Below, piece by piece: positions 17,699-26,000 of a stretch of DNA of 64,000 bases. The notes below the pieces were generated by a model, which worked only from the letters and a program-made list of their open reading frames with translations, searched no databases and had not been told where the DNA came from. Position 1 is the stretch's first letter. Every line of letters begins with the position of its first letter. The DNA comes from Actinomycetota bacterium (GTDB lineage Bacteria > Actinomycetota > Thermoleophilia > Gaiellales > Gaiellaceae), in NCBI GenBank assembly GCA_003161615.1, contig PMOB01000003.1:37323-101322 (forward strand), written 5' to 3'. The translations under genes were made by a program, and so were the position numbers.

Positions 17699-17722
17699 CA
17701 ATAATCCCGTCAGGGCTTATTG
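17699..17722 (+). promoter_or_regulatory. Leader hairpin before the GGDEF gene
   Basis: CAATAA (17699-17704) pairs with TTATTG (17717-17722) and CCC with GGG around a GTCA loop, with one T/C mismatch between. The hairpin sits 18 nt before the ATG at 17741. AT-rich bases in a GC-rich genome suggest a functional element: leader structure, operator, or part of the promoter. No known riboswitch was recognised. Confidence 0.5.
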
Positions 17723-17740
17723 GCCGACCGGGAAGTGCCG

Positions 17741-19369
17741 ATGACACGAGCGGATAAAGACCTCGTGAAACATCCAACCATCTCACCGCTGCGGGGCCTC
17801 GTAGAGGTCACCCGTCTATTGCGGGCGCGTGAGGACCTCCCGGGCCTGCTGGACGCCGTCGCGCGCACGATCGGCGAGTCGCTCGGCTATCGCACCGTCG
17901 CGGTCAATCTCTATCGCCCGGCCTGGGACGACTTCGAAGTCACGACCGTGCACGGCAACGAAGAGGCGCGGTCGACGCTGCTCGGCAACGTCCGCGAGGG
18001 AAGCGACTGGGCCGTCCTCCTTGACGACCGCTTCGAACTGCACGGCGCGTACGTCGTCCCGAGCGGCTCGGTCGACTGGGACGCGCTCGGCACGAGCTAC
18101 ACGCCGCGCGGCGAGCGCCTCGCCGATCCGGACGCGTGGGATCCGGAGGACGCGCTCTTCGTCCCGATGCGCGACCAGGATGGCAACCTCCTCGGGATCA
18201 TCTCGGTCGACGAGCCCCTCAGCGGCGCCCGGCCAAGCGACGACGAGCTCGAGGTGCTCGTTGCGCTCGCCGACCACGCAGCGCTCGCGCTCGAGGAGTC
18301 GAAGGAAGCCAGGGACGCGAAGCGTCACCAGCGGGCGCTCGAGGAGCTGCTCGCCGTCTCCTCGCGAATCACCGGCGAGACCGCGAGCGACGAGATCCTC
18401 CGCCGCGTCTGCATCGGCATCCGTGACGCGCTCGAGTTCAACAACGTCTGCGCCGCGCTCGTCGACCCGGACACCGGCGCGGTCATCCCGCACGCTGTCG
18501 CCGGCTGGCAGCTCGACGAGATGCGGAATCGCGACCGGGTCTCCGTCGCGCAGATCGAGCCGCTGCTCGACGACGAGTTCGAACAGGAGGGCTGCTACCT
18601 CCTCACGCACGAGGAGGCACACGGGCGCATCGCCACCGGAGTCGAGGTCTATCCGTCGCAGCTGAACGGGCGCGGCCCCTGGGCCTGGAACCGCCACTGG
18701 CTGATCGTTCCTCTCCGCGACGGCGAGGGCGCGCTGCTCGGAATCATCTGGGTGGACAACCCCTCCGACCGGCTCGTCCCCTCAGCCGACCGGCTGCAGG
18801 CGCTGCGGATCTTCGCCAACGACGCAGCCGCGGCGCTCGTCTCCGGCCGCCATCTCGGCGAGCTCCGCTTCCTCGCCGACCACGACCCGCTCACGCGTCT
18901 CCTCAACCGCCGCGCCTTCGTGCAGCGGCTCGACGGAGAAGTGGCCCGGGCGACGCGCTACGGCCGGTCCTTCGGCCTCGTCATCGCAGACCTCGACCAG
19001 TTCAAGCAGCTCAACGACCGCTACGGCCATGCGGCAGGCGACGCCGCGCTCGTCGCGTTCTCGGGCGTCCTTTCCCGCGCGCTTCGCAAGCCGGACGCCG
19101 CGTTCCGGATCGGCGGGGACGAGTTCGCGATGCTGCTCGCGGAGGCGACGGACGAGGACGCGCGCCTCGTCGTCGTCCGCGTACAGGCGATGCTCGAGGA
19201 GATGAGCGTGGCCGGCGAGCCGTACCTGGGCGAGCTCTCGGCGAGCTTCGGCTGCGCCTCCTGCCCGGACGACGCGGGCGACGCTCAGACGCTGTTCCGG
19301 CTCGCGGACGAGGCGCTGTACGACGCGAAGCGCTCCGGCGCCGGCCTCCGCTTCGTCGCGCGCGCCTAG
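17741..19369 (+). CDS. Diguanylate cyclase with two GAF domains
   Basis: 542 residues from the ATG at 17741; a TTG 21 bp upstream is possible but would start inside the leader hairpin. Two GAF-type sensor domains (about 20-185 and 195-365) precede a GGDEF domain (about 380-540). The active-site G-G-D-E-F is intact at 458-462, and the inhibitory I-site R-x-x-D is present at 449-452, exactly five residues before it. The protein should therefore make cyclic di-GMP from GTP and be product-inhibited. There is no membrane segment, so it senses a cytoplasmic signal. No EAL domain is present. Confidence 0.92.
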   Translation: MTRADKDLVKHPTISPLRGLVEVTRLLRAREDLPGLLDAVARTIGESLGYRTVAVNLYRPAWDDFEVTTVHGNEEARSTLLGNVREGSDWAVLLDDRFELHGAYVVPSGSVDWDALGTSYTPRGERLADPDAWDPEDALFVPMRDQDGNLLGIISVDEPLSGARPSDDELEVLVALADHAALALEESKEARDAKRHQRALEELLAVSSRITGETASDEILRRVCIGIRDALEFNNVCAALVDPDTGAVIPHAVAGWQLDEMRNRDRVSVAQIEPLLDDEFEQEGCYLLTHEEAHGRIATGVEVYPSQLNGRGPWAWNRHWLIVPLRDGEGALLGIIWVDNPSDRLVPSADRLQALRIFANDAAAALVSGRHLGELRFLADHDPLTRLLNRRAFVQRLDGEVARATRYGRSFGLVIADLDQFKQLNDRYGHAAGDAALVAFSGVLSRALRKPDAAFRIGGDEFAMLLAEATDEDARLVVVRVQAMLEEMSVAGEPYLGELSASFGCASCPDDAGDAQTLFRLADEALYDAKRSGAGLRFVARA

Positions 19370-19374
19370 CGAAC

Positions 19375-19380
19375 TACCAT
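19375..19380 (+). promoter_or_regulatory. Probable -10 hexamer TACCAT, leaderless promoter
   Basis: TACCAT is separated from the GTG of the M16 protease gene by only 6 nt, so transcription would start at or within the start codon. Confidence 0.5.
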
Positions 19381-19386
19381 CCTCGC

Positions 19387-20682
19387 GTGCAGAAGGTCAC
19401 GCTGAGCGAGCTCGACACGGGCGAGCGCGTCGTCTCGGAGCGCGTCCCGAGCGTTCGCTCCGTCGCGATCGGCTTCTGGATCGACGTCGGCTCCCGCGAC
19501 GAGCGCGAGGACCGCGCCGGCGTCTCCCACTTCATCGAGCACCTCCTGTTCAAGGGCTCGCGGCGCTTCGACGCGCAGGAGATCGCGGAGACGTTCGACG
19601 CCATGGGCGCCGAGATCAACGCTGCGACCTCACGCGAGAACACCGTCGTCTACGCGCGCGTGCCGGACAAGCACGTCGAGACCGCGCTCGAGGTGATGAC
19701 GGACATGGTCTTCGCGCCGTCGCTCGCCGAGGTCGACGCAGAGCGGGAGGTCGTCCTCGAGGAGATCGCGATGTACGAGGACACGCCGCAGGAGCTCGTG
19801 CACGATCTCTTCTCCCAGGCGCTCTTCGGCAGCCAGCCGCTCGGCCGCCCGGTGATCGGGACTGCGGAGGTCATCTCCACCGTGAGCCGTCGCGCGCTCG
19901 CGAGCTACCACCGCACCGCCTACGCGCCGGGGAACATCGTCGTCGCGGCAGCGGGGAACCTCGAGCACGACCGGCTCGTCGCGCTTCTCCAGAGGAGTGA
20001 GCGCCGCGCCGGCGCGCCGGCCCGCGCCGGGACGCGCGTCCGCCGCCCGCTCACGAAGCCACCCAGCCCCGAGCTCCGCTTCCAGCGCAAGGACACCGAG
20101 CAGTACCACCTCTGCCTCGGCGCAACCGGCATCTCGCGCTCCGACCGGCGCCGCTTCGCAGCCTCGCTCCTCGACTCGATCCTCGGTGGCTCGGCTTCGT
20201 CCCGTCTCTTCCAGGAGATCCGCGAGAAACGCGGCATGGCGTACTCGGTCTACAGCTTTGCGGCGCAGTACTCGGACACCGGCGTGCTCGGCGTCTATGT
20301 CGGCACGCGGGAGGAGAACCTCGGCCCTTGCGTCGAGATCGCCGTCGAGCAGATCGGCGAGATCGCGGCCGGCCGGTTGCGGAATGGCGAGCTCGAGCGG
20401 GCGAAGGAGAACCTCAAGGGCCGCATCGTTCTCTCCCTCGAGTCGACGTCCAACCGGATGAGCCGGCTCGGCAAGGCGCTTGTCACCGACACGGAGCTCC
20501 TGACGCTCGAGCGCGTGATGGCGGAGATCGACGCGGTGGACGGCGACGAGCTCGCGGAGCTCGCTGCTGTGTTGCTGCCGCCGGAACGGCTCGCGGCCTC
20601 GGGCGTCGGCCCCGACGAGGAGCGGTTCCGCGCGGCGGTTGCGCGCGCGAGCTCCGGCCTCGTCGAGCAGGCGGCGGCGTGA
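19387..20682 (+). CDS. M16-family zinc metalloprotease
   Basis: 431 residues, GTG start. The inverted zinc motif H-F-I-E-H (H-x-x-E-H) is present near residue 46, with the third ligand glutamate expected in E-R-E-V-V-L-E-E-I about 75 residues later. The C-terminal half is the usual inactive M16 partner domain. Relatives (Bacillus MlpA, mitochondrial processing peptidase) cleave short peptides. The gene sits after rpsO-pnp and before dapB, as in Bacillus. No signal peptide is seen. Confidence 0.93.
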   Translation: MQKVTLSELDTGERVVSERVPSVRSVAIGFWIDVGSRDEREDRAGVSHFIEHLLFKGSRRFDAQEIAETFDAMGAEINAATSRENTVVYARVPDKHVETALEVMTDMVFAPSLAEVDAEREVVLEEIAMYEDTPQELVHDLFSQALFGSQPLGRPVIGTAEVISTVSRRALASYHRTAYAPGNIVVAAAGNLEHDRLVALLQRSERRAGAPARAGTRVRRPLTKPPSPELRFQRKDTEQYHLCLGATGISRSDRRRFAASLLDSILGGSASSRLFQEIREKRGMAYSVYSFAAQYSDTGVLGVYVGTREENLGPCVEIAVEQIGEIAAGRLRNGELERAKENLKGRIVLSLESTSNRMSRLGKALVTDTELLTLERVMAEIDAVDGDELAELAAVLLPPERLAASGVGPDEERFRAAVARASSGLVEQAAA

Positions 20683-21311
20683 AGGTCGCTTTCTTCGGCG
20701 CCGAAGGTAAAGCGGGCGCCGCAGTGGTCGCCCGGCTCGCGGCCGCAGGGCACGAGGTGCGTGGGATCGAGATCGGCGACGAGCCGGACGTGGCGGGCTG
20801 CGACGCCGCGATCGACTTCACGACCCCGGAAGCCGCCCCGCAGAACGTCCGCGCCGCGCTCGAGCAGGGCGTCTCCTGCGTCGTCGGCACGACGGGCTGG
20901 GATCCGGCGGAACTCGGTGCCTTCGCCTCCGAGAAGGGCCTGCGCCTCTTCGTGGCGCCGAACTTCTCGATCGGGGCGGTTCTGATGATGCGGTTCGCGC
21001 GCGAAGCGGCTGAGCACTTCCCGCGCGCGGAGATCGTCGAGCTGCACAACGAGGCGAAGAAGGACGCGCCCTCCGGCACCGCCAAGGCGACCGCGGAGGC
21101 GATCGGCGGCAACACCGTCGTCCACTCGGTCCGCCTACCGGGACTCGTCGCGCACCAAGAAGTGATCTTCGGCGGGGAGGGACAGCTGCTCACGATCCGG
21201 CACGACACGACCGGCCGGGAGTCGTTCGCGGACGGCGTTCTCCTTGCCCTCGCCAAGCTCGACGAGCTGCCGCCGGGCTTGACGGTCGGCCTCGACACGC
21301 TCTTGTCGTAG
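20679..21311 (+). CDS. dapB: 4-hydroxy-tetrahydrodipicolinate reductase
   Basis: 210 residues from the GTG that overlaps the M16 stop by 4 bp. DapB reduces dihydrodipicolinate with NAD(P)H in lysine/meso-DAP synthesis. The nucleotide loop is F-F-G-A-E-G-K-A-G; V-G-T-T-G-W, A-P-N-F-S-I-G-A-V and the catalytic segment E-L-H-N-E-A-K-K-D-A-P-S-G-T-A follow. The second histidine of the usual H-H-x-x-K motif is N here. The protein is some 30-60 residues shorter than E. coli DapB, mainly at the N-terminal domain. dapA, its usual neighbour, is almost 12 kb away. Confidence 0.93.
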   Translation: MKVAFFGAEGKAGAAVVARLAAAGHEVRGIEIGDEPDVAGCDAAIDFTTPEAAPQNVRAALEQGVSCVVGTTGWDPAELGAFASEKGLRLFVAPNFSIGAVLMMRFAREAAEHFPRAEIVELHNEAKKDAPSGTAKATAEAIGGNTVVHSVRLPGLVAHQEVIFGGEGQLLTIRHDTTGRESFADGVLLALAKLDELPPGLTVGLDTLLS

Positions 21312-21316
21312 ACAAT
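21311..21316 (+). promoter_or_regulatory. Possible -10 (GACAAT) of the osmoprotectant transporter operon
   Basis: GACAAT, directly at the dapB stop, is 7 nt before the ATG at 21324 and would give an almost leaderless transcript. It lacks the first T of the hexamer seen elsewhere, so it is less certain. Confidence 0.3.
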
Positions 21317-21323
21317 CCCGCTC

Positions 21324-22271
21324 ATGCGGACCGAGGCGGCCGAGCTCGTCTTCGATGAGGCGACGAAGGTCTACCCGGGCCGGGAGGGCGCGGCGGTCCA
21401 CGAGCTGTCGCTCACCGTGCCCGCGGGGGAGATCTGCGTCCTCGTCGGCCCTTCCGGCGGCGGCAAGACGACGGCGCTCAAGCTCGTCAACCGGCTGATC
21501 CCGCTTACGAGCGGTTACATCCGGATCGACGGCAAGGCGATCGGGGACTACAACATCACGGAGCTCCGCCGCTCGATCGGCTACGTCATCCAGCAGGTCG
21601 GCCTGTTCCCGCACTACACAGTCGAAGGGAACATCGGCGTCGTGCCCCGTCTTTACGGCGAGTCCCGGTCCTGGATCAAGGCCCGCTCGGCCGAGCTGCT
21701 CGACCTCGTCGGTCTCGATCCTTCGTACGCCAAACGCTTCCCGGCGCAGCTTTCCGGAGGCGAGCGCCAGCGCGTCGGCCTCGCCCGCGCGCTCGCGGCG
21801 AACCCGCCGCTGATGCTGATGGACGAGCCGTTCGGCGCCATCGATCCGATCGTCCGAACCCGGCTGCAGGACGAGTTTCTCCGCTTGCAGGGCGAGCTGC
21901 GCAAGACGGTCGTCTTCGTCACGCACGACATCGACGAGGCGATCAAGATCGGGGACCGGATCGCGATCCTGCGCGAGGGCGGCAAGCTCGCGCAGTACGA
22001 CACGCCGATGCAGATTCTCGATCATCCAGTGGACGAGTTCGTGGCGGACTTCGTCGGCCGCGACCGCGCGCTCAAGGCGCTGGCGTTGCAGAAGCTCGGC
22101 GACCTGAAGCTTGGCGAGGGCGTGCGCGACGGCTTGCCGCGGCTGCCTGCGGAGACGAGCCTGCGCGACGCCCTCTCCTTCCTCCTGGCGGAGCGGCAGG
22201 AGGCCGCTGTCGTCACCGGAGAGAACGGCAAGCCGCTCGGAGTCGTGACACGCGAGGATCTCCTGCGGTGA
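21324..22271 (+). CDS. Osmoprotectant (glycine betaine/choline-type) ABC transporter ATP-binding protein
   Basis: 315 residues. Walker A is G-P-S-G-G-G-K-T-T, the signature is L-S-G-G-E-R-Q-R-V, and Walker B is L-M-L-M-D-E-P-F-G-A-I-D. The C-terminal 60 residues form part of a CBS domain (A-V-V-T-G-E-N-G-K-P-L-G-V-V), as in OpuCA-type ATPases, where it senses ionic strength or cyclic di-AMP. It is followed by two permeases and a binding protein, completing a four-gene Opu/Osm-type importer. The substrate is probably glycine betaine, choline or a related quaternary amine. Confidence 0.92.
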   Translation: MRTEAAELVFDEATKVYPGREGAAVHELSLTVPAGEICVLVGPSGGGKTTALKLVNRLIPLTSGYIRIDGKAIGDYNITELRRSIGYVIQQVGLFPHYTVEGNIGVVPRLYGESRSWIKARSAELLDLVGLDPSYAKRFPAQLSGGERQRVGLARALAANPPLMLMDEPFGAIDPIVRTRLQDEFLRLQGELRKTVVFVTHDIDEAIKIGDRIAILREGGKLAQYDTPMQILDHPVDEFVADFVGRDRALKALALQKLGDLKLGEGVRDGLPRLPAETSLRDALSFLLAERQEAAVVTGENGKPLGVVTREDLLR

Positions 22272-22993
22272 ACGGAGTTCGCTTCGCCGGTGGTGGCGTC
22301 GTCATCCCGCATTTCCACAAGCCGAGCGCCTGCCTCCTTCACAACGGCTGGTTCTGTGCCGACTGGCTGCGCCAGCACTGGGGAGACACGCTGCAGCCGG
22401 ATCTGATCCAGCACATCAAGCTGACGCTCCTTGCGGTTGGGATCGGCTTCGCGATTTCGTTCGTGCTCGCGCTGATCGGCTTGCGTTTCCGGCTACTCGA
22501 CCTTCCGCTCGGCGCGTTCTCGGACTTTCTCTACACGATCCCGAGTCTCGCGCTCTTTGTGCTGCTCATCCCGCTCACAGGGCTGACGGTCACGACGATC
22601 GAGGTCGCGCTCGTCTCGTACACGCTGTTCGTCCTCTACAGGAACATCGTCGCGGGGCTGCGCGCCGTGCCGGCGGACGTGCTCGAGGCGGCGCGGGGGA
22701 TGGGGTTGACGCGGACGGAGACGTTCCTGCGCGTCGAGCTGCCGCTATCGGCGCCGGCGATCCTCGCCGGGCTGCGCGTCGCGACCGTCTCGACGATCTC
22801 GATCGCGACGGTCGGGGCGTTGTTCATCGCGTACGGGTTGGGGCAGCCGATCTACGACGCACTCCAGCAGCCCGACATCTTCAGGACAGAGCTCGTCGCC
22901 GGCGGCGGGCTGGCGATCCTTCTCGCCCTCACCGCCGACGCCTTGCTCGCGCTCGTCCAGCGAGCCGTGACGCCGTGGACGAGGGCGCGATGA
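22268..22993 (+). CDS. Osmoprotectant ABC transporter permease
   Basis: 241 residues, GTG start overlapping the ATPase gene by 4 bp. About six hydrophobic segments follow a roughly 45-residue N-terminal extension with H and W residues. The E-A-A-R-G-M-G-L-T coupling (EAA) loop that contacts the ATPase is at about residue 140. It pairs with the second permease downstream to form the membrane channel. Confidence 0.9.
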   Translation: MNGVRFAGGGVVIPHFHKPSACLLHNGWFCADWLRQHWGDTLQPDLIQHIKLTLLAVGIGFAISFVLALIGLRFRLLDLPLGAFSDFLYTIPSLALFVLLIPLTGLTVTTIEVALVSYTLFVLYRNIVAGLRAVPADVLEAARGMGLTRTETFLRVELPLSAPAILAGLRVATVSTISIATVGALFIAYGLGQPIYDALQQPDIFRTELVAGGGLAILLALTADALLALVQRAVTPWTRAR

Positions 22994-23649
22994 TCGTCTC
23001 GAGCCTCGTCATCGATGCGTTCCGGTTCATCGGGGACAACGGCTCGCTGCTTCTCAGTGAGACGGGTCAGCTGGCCAAGCTCGCGTTCGCCTCGCTCGCA
23101 ATCTCCCTCGCCATTGCGCTGCCGGTAGGGCTCTGGCTGGGCCACAAGCACCGCGGGCTCTTCCTCGCGCTCGGTGCCTCGACGCTTGGCCGCGCCCTGC
23201 CGAGCATCGCCCTGATCGGACTGGGCATCGCCGTTCTCGGGGTCGGGTTCTGGAACGTCTCGGTCGCCCTCGTCGTACTGGGAGTCCCGCCGATCCTCAC
23301 GAACGCGTACCTCGCGGTGGACGGCGTAGACCGCGACGCGGTCGAGGCGGCCCGCGGGATCGGATTGACCGAGACGCAGATCCTCACGCGCGTCGAGCTG
23401 CCGCTCGGACTGCCGCTCATCCTCGCCGGGATCCGCATCTCGGCGGTGTTTGTCGTCGCGACGGCGACGATCGCGGCCGTCGCGGGCCTCGGCGGCACCC
23501 TGGGCGATGTGATCGTCAACCAGGCGAGCTACGGCGAGGCGGGCGTATTCGCCGCCGCGCTGTGCGTCTCGGCCGTCGCCTTGGGGACGGCCGGCCTACT
23601 CGGACTGATGCAGGCCGCGGCCTTCCGCAGGATGACCCCGAGGACGTAG
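22990..23649 (+). CDS. Osmoprotectant ABC transporter permease, second subunit
   Basis: 219 residues from the ATG whose ATGA overlaps the upstream stop; a GTG 15 bp earlier is in frame but less likely. It shows the E-A-A-R-G-I-G-L-T coupling loop, almost identical to that of the first permease, and about six membrane segments. The two permeases are diverged paralogues, as in OpuCB and OpuCD. Confidence 0.9.
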   Translation: MIVSSLVIDAFRFIGDNGSLLLSETGQLAKLAFASLAISLAIALPVGLWLGHKHRGLFLALGASTLGRALPSIALIGLGIAVLGVGFWNVSVALVVLGVPPILTNAYLAVDGVDRDAVEAARGIGLTETQILTRVELPLGLPLILAGIRISAVFVVATATIAAVAGLGGTLGDVIVNQASYGEAGVFAAALCVSAVALGTAGLLGLMQAAAFRRMTPRT

Positions 23650-23683
23650 GGTCCCGCACAGGTAAATCGAGAGGAGGGAAGTG

Positions 23684-24610
23684 ATGGTTCGCAAGCACAC
23701 ACGCCGTGCTGCAAAGGCGGCGTTCGCGGTCTCGATCGGAGTCGCGCTTCTCATCGGTCTGCTCGCCAGCACCGCCGGCGCAGCGAAGACCGCCTCGAAG
23801 CCGACGATCGTGATCGGCACGAAGAACTTCGCGGAGGAGTACATCCTCGGCCAGATCTACGGCCAGGCACTGCAGGCGAAGGGCTTCAAGGTCGTCTACA
23901 AGGGGAGCTTCGGCTCGTCCGAGCTCGCCGACAAGGCGATCACGAGCGGGAAGATGAACTTCTATCCCGAGTACACCGGCGTGATCGCCCTCGACCTGGC
24001 GAAGGCGAAGAACGCGCCGAAGACTGCGGCCGCCACCTACACCGTGGCCAAGCAGTTCGAGAACACGCGTGGTCTGACGTTGCTCAACCCGACGCCGTTC
24101 TACGACACGGACACGTTCACGATGCTGACGAAGACGGCGAAGAGACTGAAGGTGCACACGATCGCCGACATGAAGGGGCACGCGTTCACGTACGCGGGGT
24201 ATCCCGAGTGTCAGACCCGGATCACGTGCATCCTCGGGATGAAGAAGATCTACCACCTCACGAACATCAAGTTCATCCCGATCGGGACGATCAGCGTCTA
24301 CACGCTGCTCGACGAGGGGAAGGCGACGGCCGGTGACGGCTTCTCGACCGACCCGGCGCAGCTCAACAAGAAGTACACCGCTCTCGTGGACAGCAAGCAC
24401 ATCTTCGGGTTCCAGAACGTCGCGCCGGTGTTGTCCAAGAAGCTCCTCACGGGCTCGTCCGGCACGCTGCTCGCGCGGACCTGCAACACCGTCTCGAGCA
24501 AGCTCTCGCTCGCGGCGATGCGGGCGATGAACAGGGCCTATTACGTCGACAAGGCGTCCGCGAAGCAGATCGCGCACGGCTTCCTGTCCGCCAACCACCT
24601 GCTCAAATAG
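23684..24610 (+). CDS. Osmoprotectant ABC transporter substrate-binding protein
   Basis: 308 residues. The ATG at 23684 is preferred to the GTG one codon earlier because it is 6-7 nt after a strong GGAGG. The N-terminus is a signal peptide (basic MVRKHTRRAAK, hydrophobic core, A-G-A-A cleavage region) without a lipobox cysteine. The mature domain starts with T-I-V-I-G-T-K-N-F-A-E-E-Y-I-L-G-Q, the classic opening of OpuC/OsmX-type receptors, and contains Y-P-E-Y-T-G-V. The protein should be secreted or retained near the membrane. It closes the transporter operon. Confidence 0.92.
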   Translation: MVRKHTRRAAKAAFAVSIGVALLIGLLASTAGAAKTASKPTIVIGTKNFAEEYILGQIYGQALQAKGFKVVYKGSFGSSELADKAITSGKMNFYPEYTGVIALDLAKAKNAPKTAAATYTVAKQFENTRGLTLLNPTPFYDTDTFTMLTKTAKRLKVHTIADMKGHAFTYAGYPECQTRITCILGMKKIYHLTNIKFIPIGTISVYTLLDEGKATAGDGFSTDPAQLNKKYTALVDSKHIFGFQNVAPVLSKKLLTGSSGTLLARTCNTVSSKLSLAAMRAMNRAYYVDKASAKQIAHGFLSANHLLK

Positions 24611-25933
24611 TTGAAGGTCGTCGTCCTCGGCGGAGGGTCGACCGGCGAGCATTTCGTCGGCGCCCTCCGCCGGTTCGACTCCGAAGCGGAGATCACGCTG
24701 GTCGAGAGCCGCCTCGTCGGCGGCGAATGCTCGTACTTCGCGTGCATGCCGACGAAGACGATGCTGCGGGCGACCGAGCTCGCGGCGTCACTCGGCCGGG
24801 CGCCTGGGCTCGCCGCCGAGCGGCCCGACCCGGCCGGCGTGTGGTCGTGGCGCGACTGGATGACGAACGACTGGGACGACTCCGGACAGCTGCATTACCT
24901 CGAGGAGTGGAACTGCCGGCTCGTCCGGGGGGAGGCTCGCGTCGTGCGCCCCGGCGTCGTCGAGGCCGGCGGCGAGGAGGTTCCCTACGACAAGCTCGTC
25001 CTAGCGACGGGGTCGCGGCCTGCGATTCCTCGCGTCGAAGGGCTCGACACCGTCGAGTACTGGACGAATCGCGAAGCGACCAGCACGCACGAAGTGCCCG
25101 AGAGCCTCGTCGTCATGGGCGGCGGGCCGGTCGGCGCCGAGCTCGCGCAGTTCTTCGCGCGGATGGGGTCGCGCGTCACGATCGTCGAGCGGGGCGATCA
25201 CCTGCTCGGCCGGGTGCATTCCGACGCCGGCGAGCTGCTCGCGGAGGCGTTCCGGGCGGACGGAATCGATGTCCGAACGGGCGTCGGCATCGAGAAGGTC
25301 GAGCCGGGTATCCGCGTCCACCTCTCGGACGGCTCTGAGGTGGAGGGCGAGCGGCTGCTGGTCGCTACCGGCCGGCGGCCGAATACCGAGGGCCTCGGCC
25401 TCGAGGAGCTCGGCGTCGAGATCACTCCGCGCGGTGTAAGGGTCGACGAGCGGCTGAGGGCCGCCGAGAACGTCTGGGCGATCGGCGACGTCAACGGCAT
25501 CGCCCTCTTCACGCACGTCGGCAAGTACCAGGCGCGTGTCGCCGCCTCGGATCTCGCGGGCCGCGCAGCGAAGGCCGACTATCGAGCCATCCCCGCGGGC
25601 GTTTTCACCGATCCGGAAGTCGCAACCACCGGGCGTACCGATGGCGATGACCTGGTGACGGCTCGGGTGGAGCTCGGCTCGGTGCCGCGGCTCTCGACCT
25701 ACGAGAAGCCGGCGCGGGACGGCTTCATCCGTCTGTTCGCGGATCCGGCTGAGCGCGTCCTCGTCGGTGCGGTCTGCGTCGGGCCGCAGGCTGCGGAGTG
25801 GCTCGGCCAGCTGACGCTCGCGATTAGGGCTGCGGTCCCGCTCGAGACGCTCCTGGACACAATCCAGCCGTATCCGACCTTTTCCGAAGGCGTTTTCCTC
25901 GCGCTGCTCGCGCTGCGCGACGCGCTCGAATAG
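24611..25933 (+). CDS. FAD-dependent pyridine nucleotide-disulfide oxidoreductase
   Basis: 440 residues, TTG start immediately after the upstream stop. It belongs to the group of dihydrolipoamide dehydrogenase and mercuric reductase. The FAD loop is G-G-G-S-T-G, the redox disulfide is C-S-Y-F-A-C followed by M-P-T-K, the NAD(P) loop is G-G-G-P-V-G-A-E-L, and the second FAD motif is W-A-I-G-D-V-N. The C-terminal H-x-H-P-T-x-S-E motif is replaced by Q-P-Y-P-T-F-S-E, so the catalytic histidine is missing. Substrate unknown. Zero spacing suggests co-transcription with the transporter. Confidence 0.88.
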   Translation: MKVVVLGGGSTGEHFVGALRRFDSEAEITLVESRLVGGECSYFACMPTKTMLRATELAASLGRAPGLAAERPDPAGVWSWRDWMTNDWDDSGQLHYLEEWNCRLVRGEARVVRPGVVEAGGEEVPYDKLVLATGSRPAIPRVEGLDTVEYWTNREATSTHEVPESLVVMGGGPVGAELAQFFARMGSRVTIVERGDHLLGRVHSDAGELLAEAFRADGIDVRTGVGIEKVEPGIRVHLSDGSEVEGERLLVATGRRPNTEGLGLEELGVEITPRGVRVDERLRAAENVWAIGDVNGIALFTHVGKYQARVAASDLAGRAAKADYRAIPAGVFTDPEVATTGRTDGDDLVTARVELGSVPRLSTYEKPARDGFIRLFADPAERVLVGAVCVGPQAAEWLGQLTLAIRAAVPLETLLDTIQPYPTFSEGVFLALLALRDALE

Positions 25934-25946
25934 GCCGCAGGTTTTG

Positions 25947-26000
25947 TCCGTGTGCGCACGGATGCGAGGTAATCGCCGGGAGGCCACGCTCGAAGCGTGG
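25947..26000 (+). promoter_or_regulatory. Two inverted repeats in the hydrogenase operon leader
   Basis: TCCGTG-TGCG-CACGGA (25947-25962) is a perfect 6-bp inverted repeat 34 nt before the hydB GTG. A second, CCACGCT-CGA-AGCGTGG (25984-26000), is a perfect 7-bp stem whose 3' arm contains the GTG start codon (25997-25999). The first could be an operator, the second an RNA hairpin restricting translation initiation. A GGGAGG at 25978-25983 could be the ribosome-binding site. Confidence 0.5.
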
